Shown piece by piece: positions 39,047-48,285 of a stretch of 64,000 nucleotides of DNA. Where the stretch lies: the NCBI GenBank assembly GCA_016793115.1, contig JAEUIN010000043.1:1-64000 (forward strand), read 5' to 3'. Position 1 is the first letter of the stretch, and each line of letters starts with the position of its first letter. Made by a program: the position numbers and the translations under genes. The stretch comes from Planctomycetaceae bacterium. Its GTDB lineage: Bacteria; Planctomycetota; Planctomycetia; Pirellulales; PNKZ01. A model generated the notes under the pieces. That model saw nothing but the letters and a program-made list of their open reading frames with translations, was not told the origin of the DNA and made no database searches.

Positions 39047-39139
39047 ATGCGTTTTCAAAATCTCTTTGTGAAGGCATTCGCCTTCGTCGGCATGGTTTAC
39101 TTCTTCGGCTCGCTCGTCCCGGCCATAGCCGCCGGCTGA
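39047..39139 (+). CDS. Putative 30-residue hydrophobic peptide
   Basis: ATG 39047 opens a 30-codon frame: MRFQNLFVKAFAFVGMVYFF, then GSLVPAIAAG. A short basic N-terminus and one hydrophobic helix give either a tiny membrane protein or a signal-like peptide. A gaaaggg sequence lies about nine bases upstream, and a perfect terminator follows at 39252. No neighbouring plus-strand gene shares the transcript after the terminator at 38765, so the peptide would be encoded on its own small RNA. Confidence 0.45.
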   Translation: MRFQNLFVKAFAFVGMVYFFGSLVPAIAAG

Positions 39140-39251
39140 CGTCGCTTGCCCCGCCGATCGGTCGTCGCTTGATGTGCGCATTCCGCCACGATTGCGGAAG
39201 CGAACGACGACGCAGTTTCCCGACCTCGTCGCCTCTTTTGCGACGCACACG

Positions 39252-39284
39252 GCCTCCGGCATTTCGCCGGAGGCTTTCGTGTTT
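39252..39284 (+). terminator. Intrinsic terminator after the short ORF
   Basis: Perfect 9-bp stem GCCTCCGGC / GCCGGAGGC with loop ATTTC, followed by tttcgtgttt. On the minus strand there is no T-tract, so it ends plus-strand transcription. Confidence 0.75.
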
Positions 39285-39369
39285 GAGGGCCAAGAAGGCG
39301 AACCAAGCAATGCGAGCCGCGCGGTGCAACGATGTCGATTGTGCGTGGGCGTCGCCCACTCGACCCGCT

Positions 39370-40371
39370 CTAAGCTTCCGCCATCTCGCGCGCGTGGTAG
39401 CTGGAGCGAACGAAGGGCCCGCTCGCGACCGACGTGAAGCCCATCGCCTTCGCGGCCGCGCCGTATTCGTCGAACTCGGCCGGCGGCACGTAGCGAACGA
39501 CCGGCAAGTGTTCCGGCGTCGGTTGCAGATATTGACCGAGCGTCAGCATATCACAGCCGACGTCGCGGAGATCGGCCAGAGTGTCGAAGAGTTCTTCGCG
39601 GGTTTCGCCCAGGCCGAGCATAAGCCCGCTCTTGGTCTTGATGGCCGGATTGAGTTCTTTTACCCGCTTGAGCAGGCCGAGCGTCCAGGAATATTGGCTC
39701 TTGCGACCGCGGACTTCGCGATAAAGCCGAGGCACGGTTTCCGTGTTGTGGTTAAACACCTCGGGCGCCGATTCGACGACTCTCTCCAGCGCGCCCGGCT
39801 TGCCGAGGAAATCCGGCGTCAGCACTTCGACGGCCGCGCCGGTGCGTTCTCGTACTGCCAGCACCGAGCGAAAGAAATGCTCCGCGCCGCCGTCGGGCAG
39901 GTCGTCGCGTGTGACGCTCGTGATCACGACGTGTTGTAGTCCCAGGCGAGCGGCCGCTTCCGCGACTCGTTCCGGCTCGTCGACTTCCAAGGCTTCCGTC
40001 TTCCCTTTGTTGACGGAGCAGAATCCGCAAGGCCGCGTGCAGACGCTGCCGAGGATCATGAACGTCGCGGTGCGCTGCGACCAGCACTCCATACGGTTCG
40101 GGCATTTCGCCTCTTCGCAAACCGTCGTCAGGCGCAGTTCGTCGAGCACGCGATCGGTGAAGTGGTTGGCGTTTCCCTTGGGCACGTTGCGCTTCAGCCA
40201 GCGCGGAAGCCGGCGTAGTTCGTCGGTCGCCTTCGACGACATGCCGCTGATGCCGATCGTGACGCCGTGCGCGTTGTCGTCGTGCGTACCGACCGTACCG
40301 CCGCCGCAACATCCGCCGCCGCTGGAACAGCTTCCGCTCGAACAACCGTCTGACGACTGAGCGGGAGCCAT
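39370..40371 (-). CDS. lipA: Lipoyl synthase with Cys-rich N-terminal tail
   Basis: Radical SAM enzyme inserting two sulfurs into octanoyl groups on E2 and H proteins. From ATG 40371 the protein has 333 residues. Both clusters are intact: auxiliary CEEAKCPNRMEC and radical SAM CTRPCGFC (C-x3-C-x2-C), with VVITSVTRDDLPDGGA and the C-terminal ASGPFVRSSYHA. An unusual N-terminal tail with CSSGSCSSGGGCCGGG, rich in Cys and Gly, is absent from typical LipA. An ATG at 40428 is also in frame and would overlap lipB. It follows the LipB homologue on the same strand. Confidence 0.94.
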   Translation of the reverse strand: MAPAQSSDGCSSGSCSSGGGCCGGGTVGTHDDNAHGVTIGISGMSSKATDELRRLPRWLKRNVPKGNANHFTDRVLDELRLTTVCEEAKCPNRMECWSQRTATFMILGSVCTRPCGFCSVNKGKTEALEVDEPERVAEAAARLGLQHVVITSVTRDDLPDGGAEHFFRSVLAVRERTGAAVEVLTPDFLGKPGALERVVESAPEVFNHNTETVPRLYREVRGRKSQYSWTLGLLKRVKELNPAIKTKSGLMLGLGETREELFDTLADLRDVGCDMLTLGQYLQPTPEHLPVVRYVPPAEFDEYGAAAKAMGFTSVASGPFVRSSYHAREMAEA

Positions 40372-40390
40372 CGGCAACGATATCGGAAAG

Positions 40391-41149
40391 CTATCCGGCA
40401 CGGGCGGAATCCTTCGGTGGAAGACCATTGCGGGGCGAAATCAGGGTGCGGGTCAACAGCGGGTGACCCGTGAACAAATGATACCGCTCGCACCCTAGGG
40501 CCGTCGACAGGTGGGTGACGACGCTTTGACGCACGGCCGGCATCCGAACCGGCCGGCGGAGCACGGCGGCTAGCGAACTCGCTTCCGCGCCGTCGATCGT
40601 ATCGCCGGCAACGGCATGTAAGTGCCTTTCGGCGGGATCGACGTTGAGGTACGCCCCGAAGTAGCTAACCCAACTCCGCACGGCCGAAGCGAGAAACATC
40701 ACCTGCCCGTTACGGCTCCAAATGCCGCGGCGTCCGGGGTGCGGCGTGCGCACCAGATGGAGATCGTCGGCCACGGCCTCGAGACCGGTTTGAAAGCGTC
40801 GCAAATATTCGCCGACCGAAAAATGGAAACTCTCCAACGGCAGCACCACGTATACCGCTAGCTGCCCGCGGGAGTGCAGCAGCGTCCCGCCGCCTCGATT
40901 GAGCCAGCGGACTCGAACTTGCTCGCGGTCCAACGTCTCGTCGCTCCACCGCACGTCGCAGCGGGAGCCTTGCCGGCCGATCGTGATCTCCGACGGATGC
41001 TCGCACAGGAGGAGCGTCGCGAGCCGCTCGTTGCGGCCCGACGCTTCGTAGACTAATCGCTGTTGCAGCGCCAGCACGTCGTCGAGTGGTTGCGTGCCAA
41101 GCAGATGAATCTGCGCAACGGCATCGGCGATCGGAGCGGCTTGCGACAT
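40391..41149 (-). CDS. LipB-like octanoyltransferase, catalytic residues apparently replaced
   Basis: A 252-residue protein of the biotin/lipoyl-ligase fold, immediately upstream of lipA. The LipB motif RWLNRGGGTLLHSRGQLAVY (canonical RGG-x2-TYHGPGQ) and SYFGAYLNVDP are clear. However, where LipB has the conserved Lys (GAKIA) this protein reads NGQVMFLAS near residue 150, and where it has Cys (NPCG) it reads AVAGD near residue 181. Either another mechanism operates, or the protein only binds the acyl group. Alignment is by eye, so the exact columns are uncertain. Confidence 0.8.
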   Translation of the reverse strand: MSQAAPIADAVAQIHLLGTQPLDDVLALQQRLVYEASGRNERLATLLLCEHPSEITIGRQGSRCDVRWSDETLDREQVRVRWLNRGGGTLLHSRGQLAVYVVLPLESFHFSVGEYLRRFQTGLEAVADDLHLVRTPHPGRRGIWSRNGQVMFLASAVRSWVSYFGAYLNVDPAERHLHAVAGDTIDGAEASSLAAVLRRPVRMPAVRQSVVTHLSTALGCERYHLFTGHPLLTRTLISPRNGLPPKDSARAG

Positions 41150-41307
41150 GCGGGTGGTGAGACGGCGCGAGAGACGGTAGATTGGCGAGTCGGTTCAGAG
41201 TTCCTCGTTCACGGTTGAATCTTGCCGGCCAATCGCCGCCGACCGCAAAACGCTGAGCCCCTAACCCGGAACGACTTAAACTAACACGCAATGCAGGTTC
41301 TCGACAG

Positions 41308-41802
41308 GTGAGCGCGAAGAAGTCCCAGCCCGAGCGAAAAAAGGGGGACGACGAGAATGAGCGATTGATCGCTCAGAATCGTCGCGCGCGCCATGAGTAT
41401 GAAGTGCTCGACACGCTTGAGTGCGGCATCGTACTCAAGGGAAGTGAGGTCAAATCGCTGCGCAACGGCAAGGTGTCGCTTGAAGAGGCGTTCGCTCACG
41501 TGAAAGGGGGTGAACTCTGGCTGCTCAATTGCGACATTCCGGAGTATGTCGAAGCCAATCAATTCAACCACGAGCCGAAGCGCCAGCGGAAGTTGCTCCT
41601 GCACAAGAGCGAGTTGGCTAAGTTCGCGAGCCGCGCGTTTGAAAAAGGATTGACGCTCGTACCGCTCAAATTGTACTTCAAGAACGGTAAGGCGAAGGTG
41701 CTCCTGGGAATGGCCCGCGGCCGCCAATTGCACGATAAGCGTGAAAAGATGAAAAAGGAATCGATGAACCGCGATATTCAGCGGGCGATGCGGCGCGATT
41801 AG
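41308..41802 (+). CDS. smpB: SsrA-binding protein
   Basis: Binds tmRNA and brings it to stalled ribosomes in trans-translation. The 164-residue protein (GTG start at 41308) has IAQNRRARHEYEVLDTLECG, IVLKGSEVKSLRNGKVSLEE and AFEKGLTLVPLKLYFKNGK, ending with GRQLHDKREKMKKE, the conserved tail that folds on the ribosome. The N-terminus is a short basic extension. The tmRNA gene itself was not found in the window. Confidence 0.95.
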   Translation: MSAKKSQPERKKGDDENERLIAQNRRARHEYEVLDTLECGIVLKGSEVKSLRNGKVSLEEAFAHVKGGELWLLNCDIPEYVEANQFNHEPKRQRKLLLHKSELAKFASRAFEKGLTLVPLKLYFKNGKAKVLLGMARGRQLHDKREKMKKESMNRDIQRAMRRD

Positions 41803-41885
41803 TCGCAGCCGCGGGGACGAATGAATCGTCCGCGAGATAGGAAGCCCCGGATCGTTTATCTCACTAACGGAGTTGCGAGAGTTCT

Positions 41886-42731
41886 ATGCTCGATTTGCAC
41901 GACAAGATGGAAGAAGCCGCGGCATTCATTACTGCCCGCGGAGCCTGCAAGCCACGAGTAGGAATCATTCTCGGCACGGGGTTGGGGAACTTCGCTCGGG
42001 AAGTCAAAGAAGAAGTCGTAATTCCGTATTGCGAGATCCCGCATTTCCCGACCTCGACGGCGATCGGGCACAAGGGCCAACTGGTTTGCGGCACGTGCAA
42101 CGGAGTGCCGGTCGCGACGATGGAAGGTCGCTTCCATAGCTACGAAGGCTATTCGTTGCAGCAAGTCACGCTGCCGGTTCGCGTCATGCGGAAGTTGGGT
42201 ATCGAATTGTTGATCGTGTCGAACGCGGCCGGCGGGATGAACCCGCACTTTCGCGTCGGCGACGTGATGATCATTGAAGATCACATCAATCTGATGGGGG
42301 ACAACCCGCTATTGGGTTACAACGACGAGCGCCTCGGCCCGCGATTCCCGGATATGAGCGAGGTGTACGATCGGAAGCTAATCGATCGAGCGATGGAGAT
42401 CGCCCGCTTGGCGAACTTCGCCGCGCATCGCGGAGTCTATGTCGGCCTGAAAGGGCCGAATTTCGAAACACGGGCCGAATATCGCTTTCTGCGGCTGGTC
42501 GGGGCGGATGCGGTCGGCATGTCGACCGTACCGGAGGTGATCGTCGCGGCCCATATGGGAATGCCGGTGCTGGCCATTTCGACGATCACCAACGTCTGCT
42601 TGCCGGACGTTCTGGAGAAGGCCGACGCCAATGAAGTCGTGCAAGCAGGGAAGAAGGCGGAACCGAAAATGCGCAGGATCGTCCTGGAGATTCTTGGCGA
42701 CCTAGCGAGTGACGGTGCGAACGTTCGTTGA
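41886..42731 (+). CDS. Purine nucleoside phosphorylase
   Basis: Family 2 (trimeric) PNP that cleaves purine nucleosides with phosphate for salvage. Its 281 residues include the phosphate loop GIILGTGLGNFA, HFPTSTAIGHKGQLVCG with the phosphate-binding His, MEGRFHSYEGYSL, VSNAAGGMNP, KGPNFETRAEY and a base site VGMSTVPEVIVA, and TITNVC with the key Asn. It begins 83 bases after smpB and may share its transcript. Whether it prefers guanosine/inosine or adenosine cannot be decided reliably. Confidence 0.92.
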   Translation: MLDLHDKMEEAAAFITARGACKPRVGIILGTGLGNFAREVKEEVVIPYCEIPHFPTSTAIGHKGQLVCGTCNGVPVATMEGRFHSYEGYSLQQVTLPVRVMRKLGIELLIVSNAAGGMNPHFRVGDVMIIEDHINLMGDNPLLGYNDERLGPRFPDMSEVYDRKLIDRAMEIARLANFAAHRGVYVGLKGPNFETRAEYRFLRLVGADAVGMSTVPEVIVAAHMGMPVLAISTITNVCLPDVLEKADANEVVQAGKKAEPKMRRIVLEILGDLASDGANVR

Positions 42732-43164
42732 CCCGTCGTGTGATCTGTCGGCCGGCAATCGTTTCGATGCCGAGCGCGACTTGTCGCTTTTCGGTGCGAA
42801 GACTGCCTTAGGCTTGAGCCGCGCCTAGTTGGTTTCAGCAAATAGTCGAACGATTTTGATCGAATTCGTCGTCGCGACTTATCGCCCGCTCGAGTTTGGC
42901 ACGATAAATGTATTTATTGCTCCGACGAAAACGAGGCGCGCTTCGTGAGAAGCCGCATTGACCTCGGCGCGAGTTTTCGATACTGAAATCGCGTTTGAGT
43001 CGAGCAGCGTCTGTCGCAGAGTTTGTGTTGGAACGAGTTCCGTTCGCGCGCTCAGGATGAGCGCTGACCGCGGCCGTACACCACACGATGCACGCCTCTG
43101 AGTATCGGTCGCAACCGAAACCGACCACGTCGGCCGGTTCGGTCTACCGACAGGAGGCGGTGCC
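42732..43164. other. Spacer, probable promoter region
   Basis: A 433-base spacer between PNP and the SGNH-like gene. No convincing ORF is present. It is relatively AT-rich around 42890-42920 (cgataaatgtatttattgc), which may be a promoter for 43165. An acaggaggcgg Shine-Dalgarno precedes ATG 43165. Confidence 0.4.
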
Positions 43165-44256
43165 ATGGCAACGGTCTCATGGGGCTCATCTTCGTCCGTG
43201 CGAAGGATTCGCACCCGACGAACATCTCTCGCCGAGCTTTTCGCTCGGCTAATAAAGTTCGCCAAATCGAAACTCCATTCACCGCGCACAAGAGCACTTG
43301 TCGCGGTTGTTTTGTTGTTTTTAGGCTTAGAGTGCGTCGTGCGCGTCGTCGAATACGGCGCCGGCTCGACCATTTCCGAATCGCGCAGCGTGGCCGCTTG
43401 CAAATTGCCGAGCGGTTCGCCTTGGCGCGGCCTTCACGTAAATAGTTGGGGATATTGGGACTCCGATTTCACGACGGAGGCGCCGGAAGTCGGCATCCGG
43501 CGCGTGGCCTTGCTCGGCGATTCCTCCCTCATGGCAGGCGACGCCGAGACGAACGTCGCCGCACGGTTGGAGCGGGGTATTGACCGCTTGGAAGTCGATC
43601 ATTTTGCATTGCCTGGAATGGGCCCTCGCGAATTCACGGCGCAGTTTTCCGCCGACGTCGTTCGCCGGCATCCGGAAGCGGCCTTCGTTTGTTTGGCGAT
43701 GACCCCCGAGACGGAGAATAACCCGTCGGCTCGGCCCTGGATCGAGTGGCATACGCTCGAACTATTCTCCTCGTTTGCCGGTCCGGCGGCGGCTCACGCG
43801 GAAGCCGGCACGCCGCCGCTGCAGCTTGAGGAGGCCGTGCTCGATTACGATGAATTTGTGCGTGTGCGCTCGCCGATCATCGCCGCTTGCCGGCACGGCC
43901 AGCCTGCGGCGGAGTTCGACCGGCGTCGCGGGGAACAAGTTGCCGTGGAACGCTTGGCCGGCGAATGCCGCTCGGCCGGAGTACGGCTCGTTCTAGTTCT
44001 CGTTCCGGGCGAATTCCAACTGAGCCCTCAATTGACGGCAGCTTACTGCCGACGCCAGGAATGCGAGCCCGCGGCGCTGGAAATCGACCTGCCGCAGCGC
44101 CGTTGGCGGGCATTTGCCGAGCACCTCGGCATCCCCACGATCGATCTCTTGCCCGCGCTGCGAGAATCCGGGGAGGTTGTCTATCTGACTAACTCGCCAC
44201 AGTGGAACGAGCGCGGGCTGGAAGTCGTCGCCGCGACGATCGGCCGTGGGATTTAA
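43165..44256 (+). CDS. Membrane-anchored SGNH/GDSL-like protein with altered catalytic His
   Basis: A 363-residue protein with a basic N-terminus, one membrane helix (RALVAVVLLFLGLECVVRVV) and an extracytoplasmic SGNH-hydrolase-like domain. The Ser block is VALLGDSSLMAGD near residue 120, and LPGMGPREFTAQF fits the second block. The C-terminal Asp-His block reads IPTIDLLPALRESGEVV with YLTNSPQWNERGLEVVA, so the usual H(W/L)N-x2-G is QWNERG and the catalytic His is replaced by Gln near residue 346. It may bind rather than cleave. A strong ribosome site (aggagg) supports the start. Confidence 0.75.
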   Translation: MATVSWGSSSSVRRIRTRRTSLAELFARLIKFAKSKLHSPRTRALVAVVLLFLGLECVVRVVEYGAGSTISESRSVAACKLPSGSPWRGLHVNSWGYWDSDFTTEAPEVGIRRVALLGDSSLMAGDAETNVAARLERGIDRLEVDHFALPGMGPREFTAQFSADVVRRHPEAAFVCLAMTPETENNPSARPWIEWHTLELFSSFAGPAAAHAEAGTPPLQLEEAVLDYDEFVRVRSPIIAACRHGQPAAEFDRRRGEQVAVERLAGECRSAGVRLVLVLVPGEFQLSPQLTAAYCRRQECEPAALEIDLPQRRWRAFAEHLGIPTIDLLPALRESGEVVYLTNSPQWNERGLEVVAATIGRGI

Positions 44257-44266
44257 CTTCGCAACG

Positions 44267-47200
44267 CTACTTGACGGTCAGCGACTTCGACGGCGCGCGG
44301 CTCATCAAGTATGCGAACAGGTCGCGGAGTTGCTCATCGCTGAAATCATTGAGTTGATTCTCCGGCATGAGCGAAATCGGCAACGCTTGCAGTTCTTCAA
44401 TATCGTCGCGGTTTAAGAGCACCGGACGATTATCGGCGCCGCGCATCGTCACCGTACGCGTGTTCTGATCCGTGAGCAGGCCGGTCAGGGTACGCCCGTC
44501 GGTGGTGGTGATCGCGAAATTGGTGAACTCTTCCCGAATCGCGGCGCTGGGATCGACGACCGCGGTGAGTAAGAAGTCGAGATTCGTGCGTTCGTAACCG
44601 GTGAGGTCGGGGCCGGTCTGGCCTCCTTCGCCGAAAAGCGTATGGCAAACGCCGCACTTCTTTGTGAAGAGCGCGTGACCATCCGCTGGACTACCGCCCC
44701 CTTTCTTGATCAGACCGAGCAGCTTCACGATCTGTTGTTGCTTTTCCGCCGGAGTTGCGCGAATGCGACCGTAGTGCTTCGCCATCAGCTTCTTTACGGC
44801 TTCATCCGCAAAGAGCGACATCGTCTGCACGGAATCTTGGGGGACGTCGCTTTTGGCGATCAGTCCGTCGTCGATTTGCTGCAGCATAAGCAGCGCCCAA
44901 TTCGGGCGCGAGGCCAAGAGCTTTTGCGCCGAGGCCCGCACGCCTTGTTCGTTGGGGAGCGCGCCGTGGTAGAGGCGAATAACCGTCTCGCCGATCTTGG
45001 CGTCGTCGTAGTTCATTAACGCTTCGAGAATCGTGCGTTTCAACGAGTGCGACGGCGTGCTGCCGAGAGTTTTGAGCAACACGTCGACCGCTCTCGGCTG
45101 CTTGATTTGGCCGAGGATCTCGACGTAGGCGAGCCGCTGCGGCTTCGCCGCCTTTTCATCGGCTACGATCTTCAAGGCCGCGTCGATCGCATCCTGCTTG
45201 CCGAGCCGGAGCCCCAAGGCCAGGTCGCTCTTGCCGAGCTGCGATTGGTAGTCGTCGAGAGCTTTGGCGAGTTCGGTCGGGAGTCCTTCGATGCGCCGCC
45301 CGCGGAAGGCCTCCAGCAAGCCGGCGATGAGACGATTTTTGCGTTCGGCGTCGGGTGCGAGTGCGAGCAGCTTGGCGCAAGTTTCGAGATCGGCCCTTTC
45401 ACCGGTCATCGAATAGCGCTGCATAACGCGCTCGACGATCGTCTTGTCGACGATCGGCAAGGACCAGAACTGCTTGTCGTTGAACAGCGATATTACCGCT
45501 TCGCGATCGCTCGCGGCCTTGGCTTCGATGGCCCACCAGATGAGGAGCGGCAGATGGAGATCGCCGGCGTCTTCGCTGCGAGCGGCGAGCGCCCGAGCGA
45601 TCGGCAAACCGACCACGGCGTTAAAACGCTTCGCCGAGCAGGCCAACTGCGAGCGAACTTGCACGTCGGGCTCGGTCGCCGCGAGTTTGGCCATTTCGGC
45701 TGCGGCCGACGGCGGCGCTTGGCGGTCGTCGCCCATCAGCCGCACCGTCCAGCGGCGGACGTGCGGGTTCTTGTGCCGCAGGCCGGCTAACGCGAGGCTT
45801 TCATCCAGACCGCCCAGGCGATATGCCACCCAGAGAGCTTCCAGTGCCCGCTGGTCGTCGGCGTCGATCATTTCGCGCAGCGTCGGCAGCAACGCCTTAT
45901 CGCCTCGCTCGCTCAGCAGTCGCACGGCTTGCTGGCGAAACCACTTGTTGTCATGTCCGAGAGTCTTGAGAAGATCCTCGCTGGACGCCTTCGCCAAATC
46001 GAACGGTGCGAGCGGTTTGGCTCCTTTGGTTTGCAGGCGATAGAGTCGGCCGCTCCCCTTGTGCCAATTGTCGCGCGGGTCGACGTGCGTCAGCCGACTG
46101 TCGTACCAATCCGCGACATAGAGTGCGCCGTCGGGGCCGACTTCGACGTCGACCGGACGAAACCAGTGATCGGCGGTGACGCAAAGCATCGGCATATCGA
46201 CCGTGCGATAAGTCGACGTGTCGGGCAGCATCTCACTGGCCCAAATGCGATTGTGCAGCGCGTTTCCGGCGATCACCGCATGGTCGAATTGCTTGGGAAA
46301 CTGTCCCCCTTCATAGACGACGAACGTTTGCGGAAAGCGAACGGCGTCGCCTTCGTGGCGCATGTGCTCAAACCAACCGAAAGCGTAGGGGTTCGTCAAT
46401 GGGCCGTGCTTGCCCCAGTTCTTCGAGCCGTAGGAACCTTGAGGGTAATACATGCCGCGCGTGCCGCCGCCGTTGGTGCCGGAGAACACGCGGCCGGCCT
46501 TATCGATGTCGAGGCTGAATGTATTACCGCCTCCTTCGGCGTAGATTTCGAAGACCCTTGTCGTCGGGTGGTAGCGCCAAATCATCTGCCCTTGAAAGGC
46601 GACGTTTTTCGTGACGTCGGAATTGATTACGCCGGTCGTCGTGCTGCCGTTGGCGCCGTAGAGCCAGCCGTCGGGGCCCCATTTCAAGCTGTTGGCCACG
46701 GAGTGCGTGTCTTCTAGGCCGAAGCCGCTCAGGCGCACTTCCGGGTCACCGTCCGGAACATCGTCGCCGTCGGCGTCGGGATAAAAAAGCAGATAGGGCG
46801 GATTCAAAACCCAAATGCCGCCGTGGCCGACGGCGACGCTCACGGCGATATTCAACCCGGTGATTACGTCTTTGGACGAATCGAATTTGCCGTCGCCGTC
46901 CGTGTCTTCGAAGACCGTGATCTTGTCGGCTCCCTTTTCGCCGTGCGGCGGCGGAGCGGGAACTTTATCGAACACGGCGCGGAGGTACTGGTCGTATTTG
47001 ACGACTTTCAGTCCCGCTGGGAACGGATACTGCCGATACTGCACGAGCCAGAGCCGGCCGCGAGCGTCCCAAGACATGTAGATCGGCTGAGCGACGATCG
47101 GCTCATGCGCGAGCAACTGCATTTCAAAGCCGTCTTGCACCTGAAACATCTTCTGGGCTTCTTCCGGCGGCGTCGGCAGAGAGTCGTCGCCGACTTCTCC

Positions 47201-48118
47201 CTTACCGGCGAAGTTTTTCATCACGCGGGCGACATCTTCGTTGCCGGCCAAATCTTCTTTGAACTTGTCGCGCGAATCGCCCGCCGCAGAATGTTGATCG
47301 AGCGCGGCCGGCGGCTGCCGGTTAACGCCCCAATAAATGGCATTGATGAGCAAACGATTGAAGGCCGGAACTTGGAAATCTTCTTCGTGCCCGAGCGAAG
47401 TGTAGAACACTCGCGATTTGCCGAATTGACTTGTCCAGGCGACAGGATGGGTAACCGGCTTCCCTTTGTCGGTCGCGACGCCGTTGAGCAGCACAGTTTG
47501 TCCGCGGCCGTTGACGGTGCATTTGTAAAGCGTCCCGCCGGAGTGAAACGAAGCTTGGCGAATCCCCTTCATGATCGGATGGGTCTGCGCGTGCGAAGCC
47601 ATCGCGACGTCGGTCCCCGTCTTATTGGAATAGTGGTTTTCGTACTTGCCGCCGAGCACTTCGGTGTCGAATGCCGGCCATTGCTCAAGCCCCTCCGGCC
47701 GTGGTTGGTTCGCTCGAACGGCGAAGGCATGGCTCGCCGTGCGAATGCCGATTAGCGGTTTTCCCGTGTTCAAGTAGTCGCGTATTTGATCGAGTTCGGT
47801 TTTCGGCAACGGCCGGCGTCGAACGGAAACAAAGAGCAAATCGGCGTCGGCGATCTTCTCGATGCCGGGGAAATGATTGAGGTTTTTCGGGTCGGCGAGA
47901 ATTACCGTTGATTTGATGCCGAGCGGCTTGAGTTCGCGCTCGATGAACGCCGGCAACGTGACTTCGGTCTTATATTCGTCCTCGCCGATCAAAAACGCGA
48001 CATGCGGCGGCGCGTCCTCCGCGGAGGCGGCGTCTCCTAGGAAGACTCCGCTGAGCGCCAGGCTAACGAGCGCAACGCGATAAGGAATCGACGACAATCG
48101 AACGCGTCGCGCAGACAT
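44267..48118 (-). CDS. PVC-type ThuA/propeller/HEAT/cytochrome c protein
   Basis: A 1283-residue exported protein. After a signal peptide (residues 1 to about 32) come a ThuA-like domain (PPHVAFLIGEDEYKTEVTLP, GKPLIGIRTASHAFAVRANQ, residues 35-270), a PVC membrane-bound dehydrogenase-type propeller (EPIVAQPIYMSWDARGRLWL, FEDTDGDGKFDSS, VEVGPDGALYVADWYDSRL, about 330-700), HEAT-like helical repeats, and a C-terminal c-type heme site C1155GVCH with an axial-Met candidate in SLMPENQL. Such proteins are typical of planctomycetes and probably take part in periplasmic carbohydrate oxidation. It is convergent with the SGNH-like gene. Confidence 0.93.
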   Translation of the reverse strand: MSARRVRLSSIPYRVALVSLALSGVFLGDAASAEDAPPHVAFLIGEDEYKTEVTLPAFIERELKPLGIKSTVILADPKNLNHFPGIEKIADADLLFVSVRRRPLPKTELDQIRDYLNTGKPLIGIRTASHAFAVRANQPRPEGLEQWPAFDTEVLGGKYENHYSNKTGTDVAMASHAQTHPIMKGIRQASFHSGGTLYKCTVNGRGQTVLLNGVATDKGKPVTHPVAWTSQFGKSRVFYTSLGHEEDFQVPAFNRLLINAIYWGVNRQPPAALDQHSAAGDSRDKFKEDLAGNEDVARVMKNFAGKGEVGDDSLPTPPEEAQKMFQVQDGFEMQLLAHEPIVAQPIYMSWDARGRLWLVQYRQYPFPAGLKVVKYDQYLRAVFDKVPAPPPHGEKGADKITVFEDTDGDGKFDSSKDVITGLNIAVSVAVGHGGIWVLNPPYLLFYPDADGDDVPDGDPEVRLSGFGLEDTHSVANSLKWGPDGWLYGANGSTTTGVINSDVTKNVAFQGQMIWRYHPTTRVFEIYAEGGGNTFSLDIDKAGRVFSGTNGGGTRGMYYPQGSYGSKNWGKHGPLTNPYAFGWFEHMRHEGDAVRFPQTFVVYEGGQFPKQFDHAVIAGNALHNRIWASEMLPDTSTYRTVDMPMLCVTADHWFRPVDVEVGPDGALYVADWYDSRLTHVDPRDNWHKGSGRLYRLQTKGAKPLAPFDLAKASSEDLLKTLGHDNKWFRQQAVRLLSERGDKALLPTLREMIDADDQRALEALWVAYRLGGLDESLALAGLRHKNPHVRRWTVRLMGDDRQAPPSAAAEMAKLAATEPDVQVRSQLACSAKRFNAVVGLPIARALAARSEDAGDLHLPLLIWWAIEAKAASDREAVISLFNDKQFWSLPIVDKTIVERVMQRYSMTGERADLETCAKLLALAPDAERKNRLIAGLLEAFRGRRIEGLPTELAKALDDYQSQLGKSDLALGLRLGKQDAIDAALKIVADEKAAKPQRLAYVEILGQIKQPRAVDVLLKTLGSTPSHSLKRTILEALMNYDDAKIGETVIRLYHGALPNEQGVRASAQKLLASRPNWALLMLQQIDDGLIAKSDVPQDSVQTMSLFADEAVKKLMAKHYGRIRATPAEKQQQIVKLLGLIKKGGGSPADGHALFTKKCGVCHTLFGEGGQTGPDLTGYERTNLDFLLTAVVDPSAAIREEFTNFAITTTDGRTLTGLLTDQNTRTVTMRGADNRPVLLNRDDIEELQALPISLMPENQLNDFSDEQLRDLFAYLMSRAPSKSLTVK

Positions 48119-48285
48119 GACTAGCTCCGACAGGCGGGTATTAAGGCGGGATAAAGGCCGAGGCGGGAACCGCGCAGCATCTCAATGCTAATGCCTGACA
48201 TCTGGGCGGCAAAAGTGAATTCAGATTATAATCGGCTTCATTCACCAAAGACAAGTTGCTAGGTCCGGTATATCCCGGTTATCGA

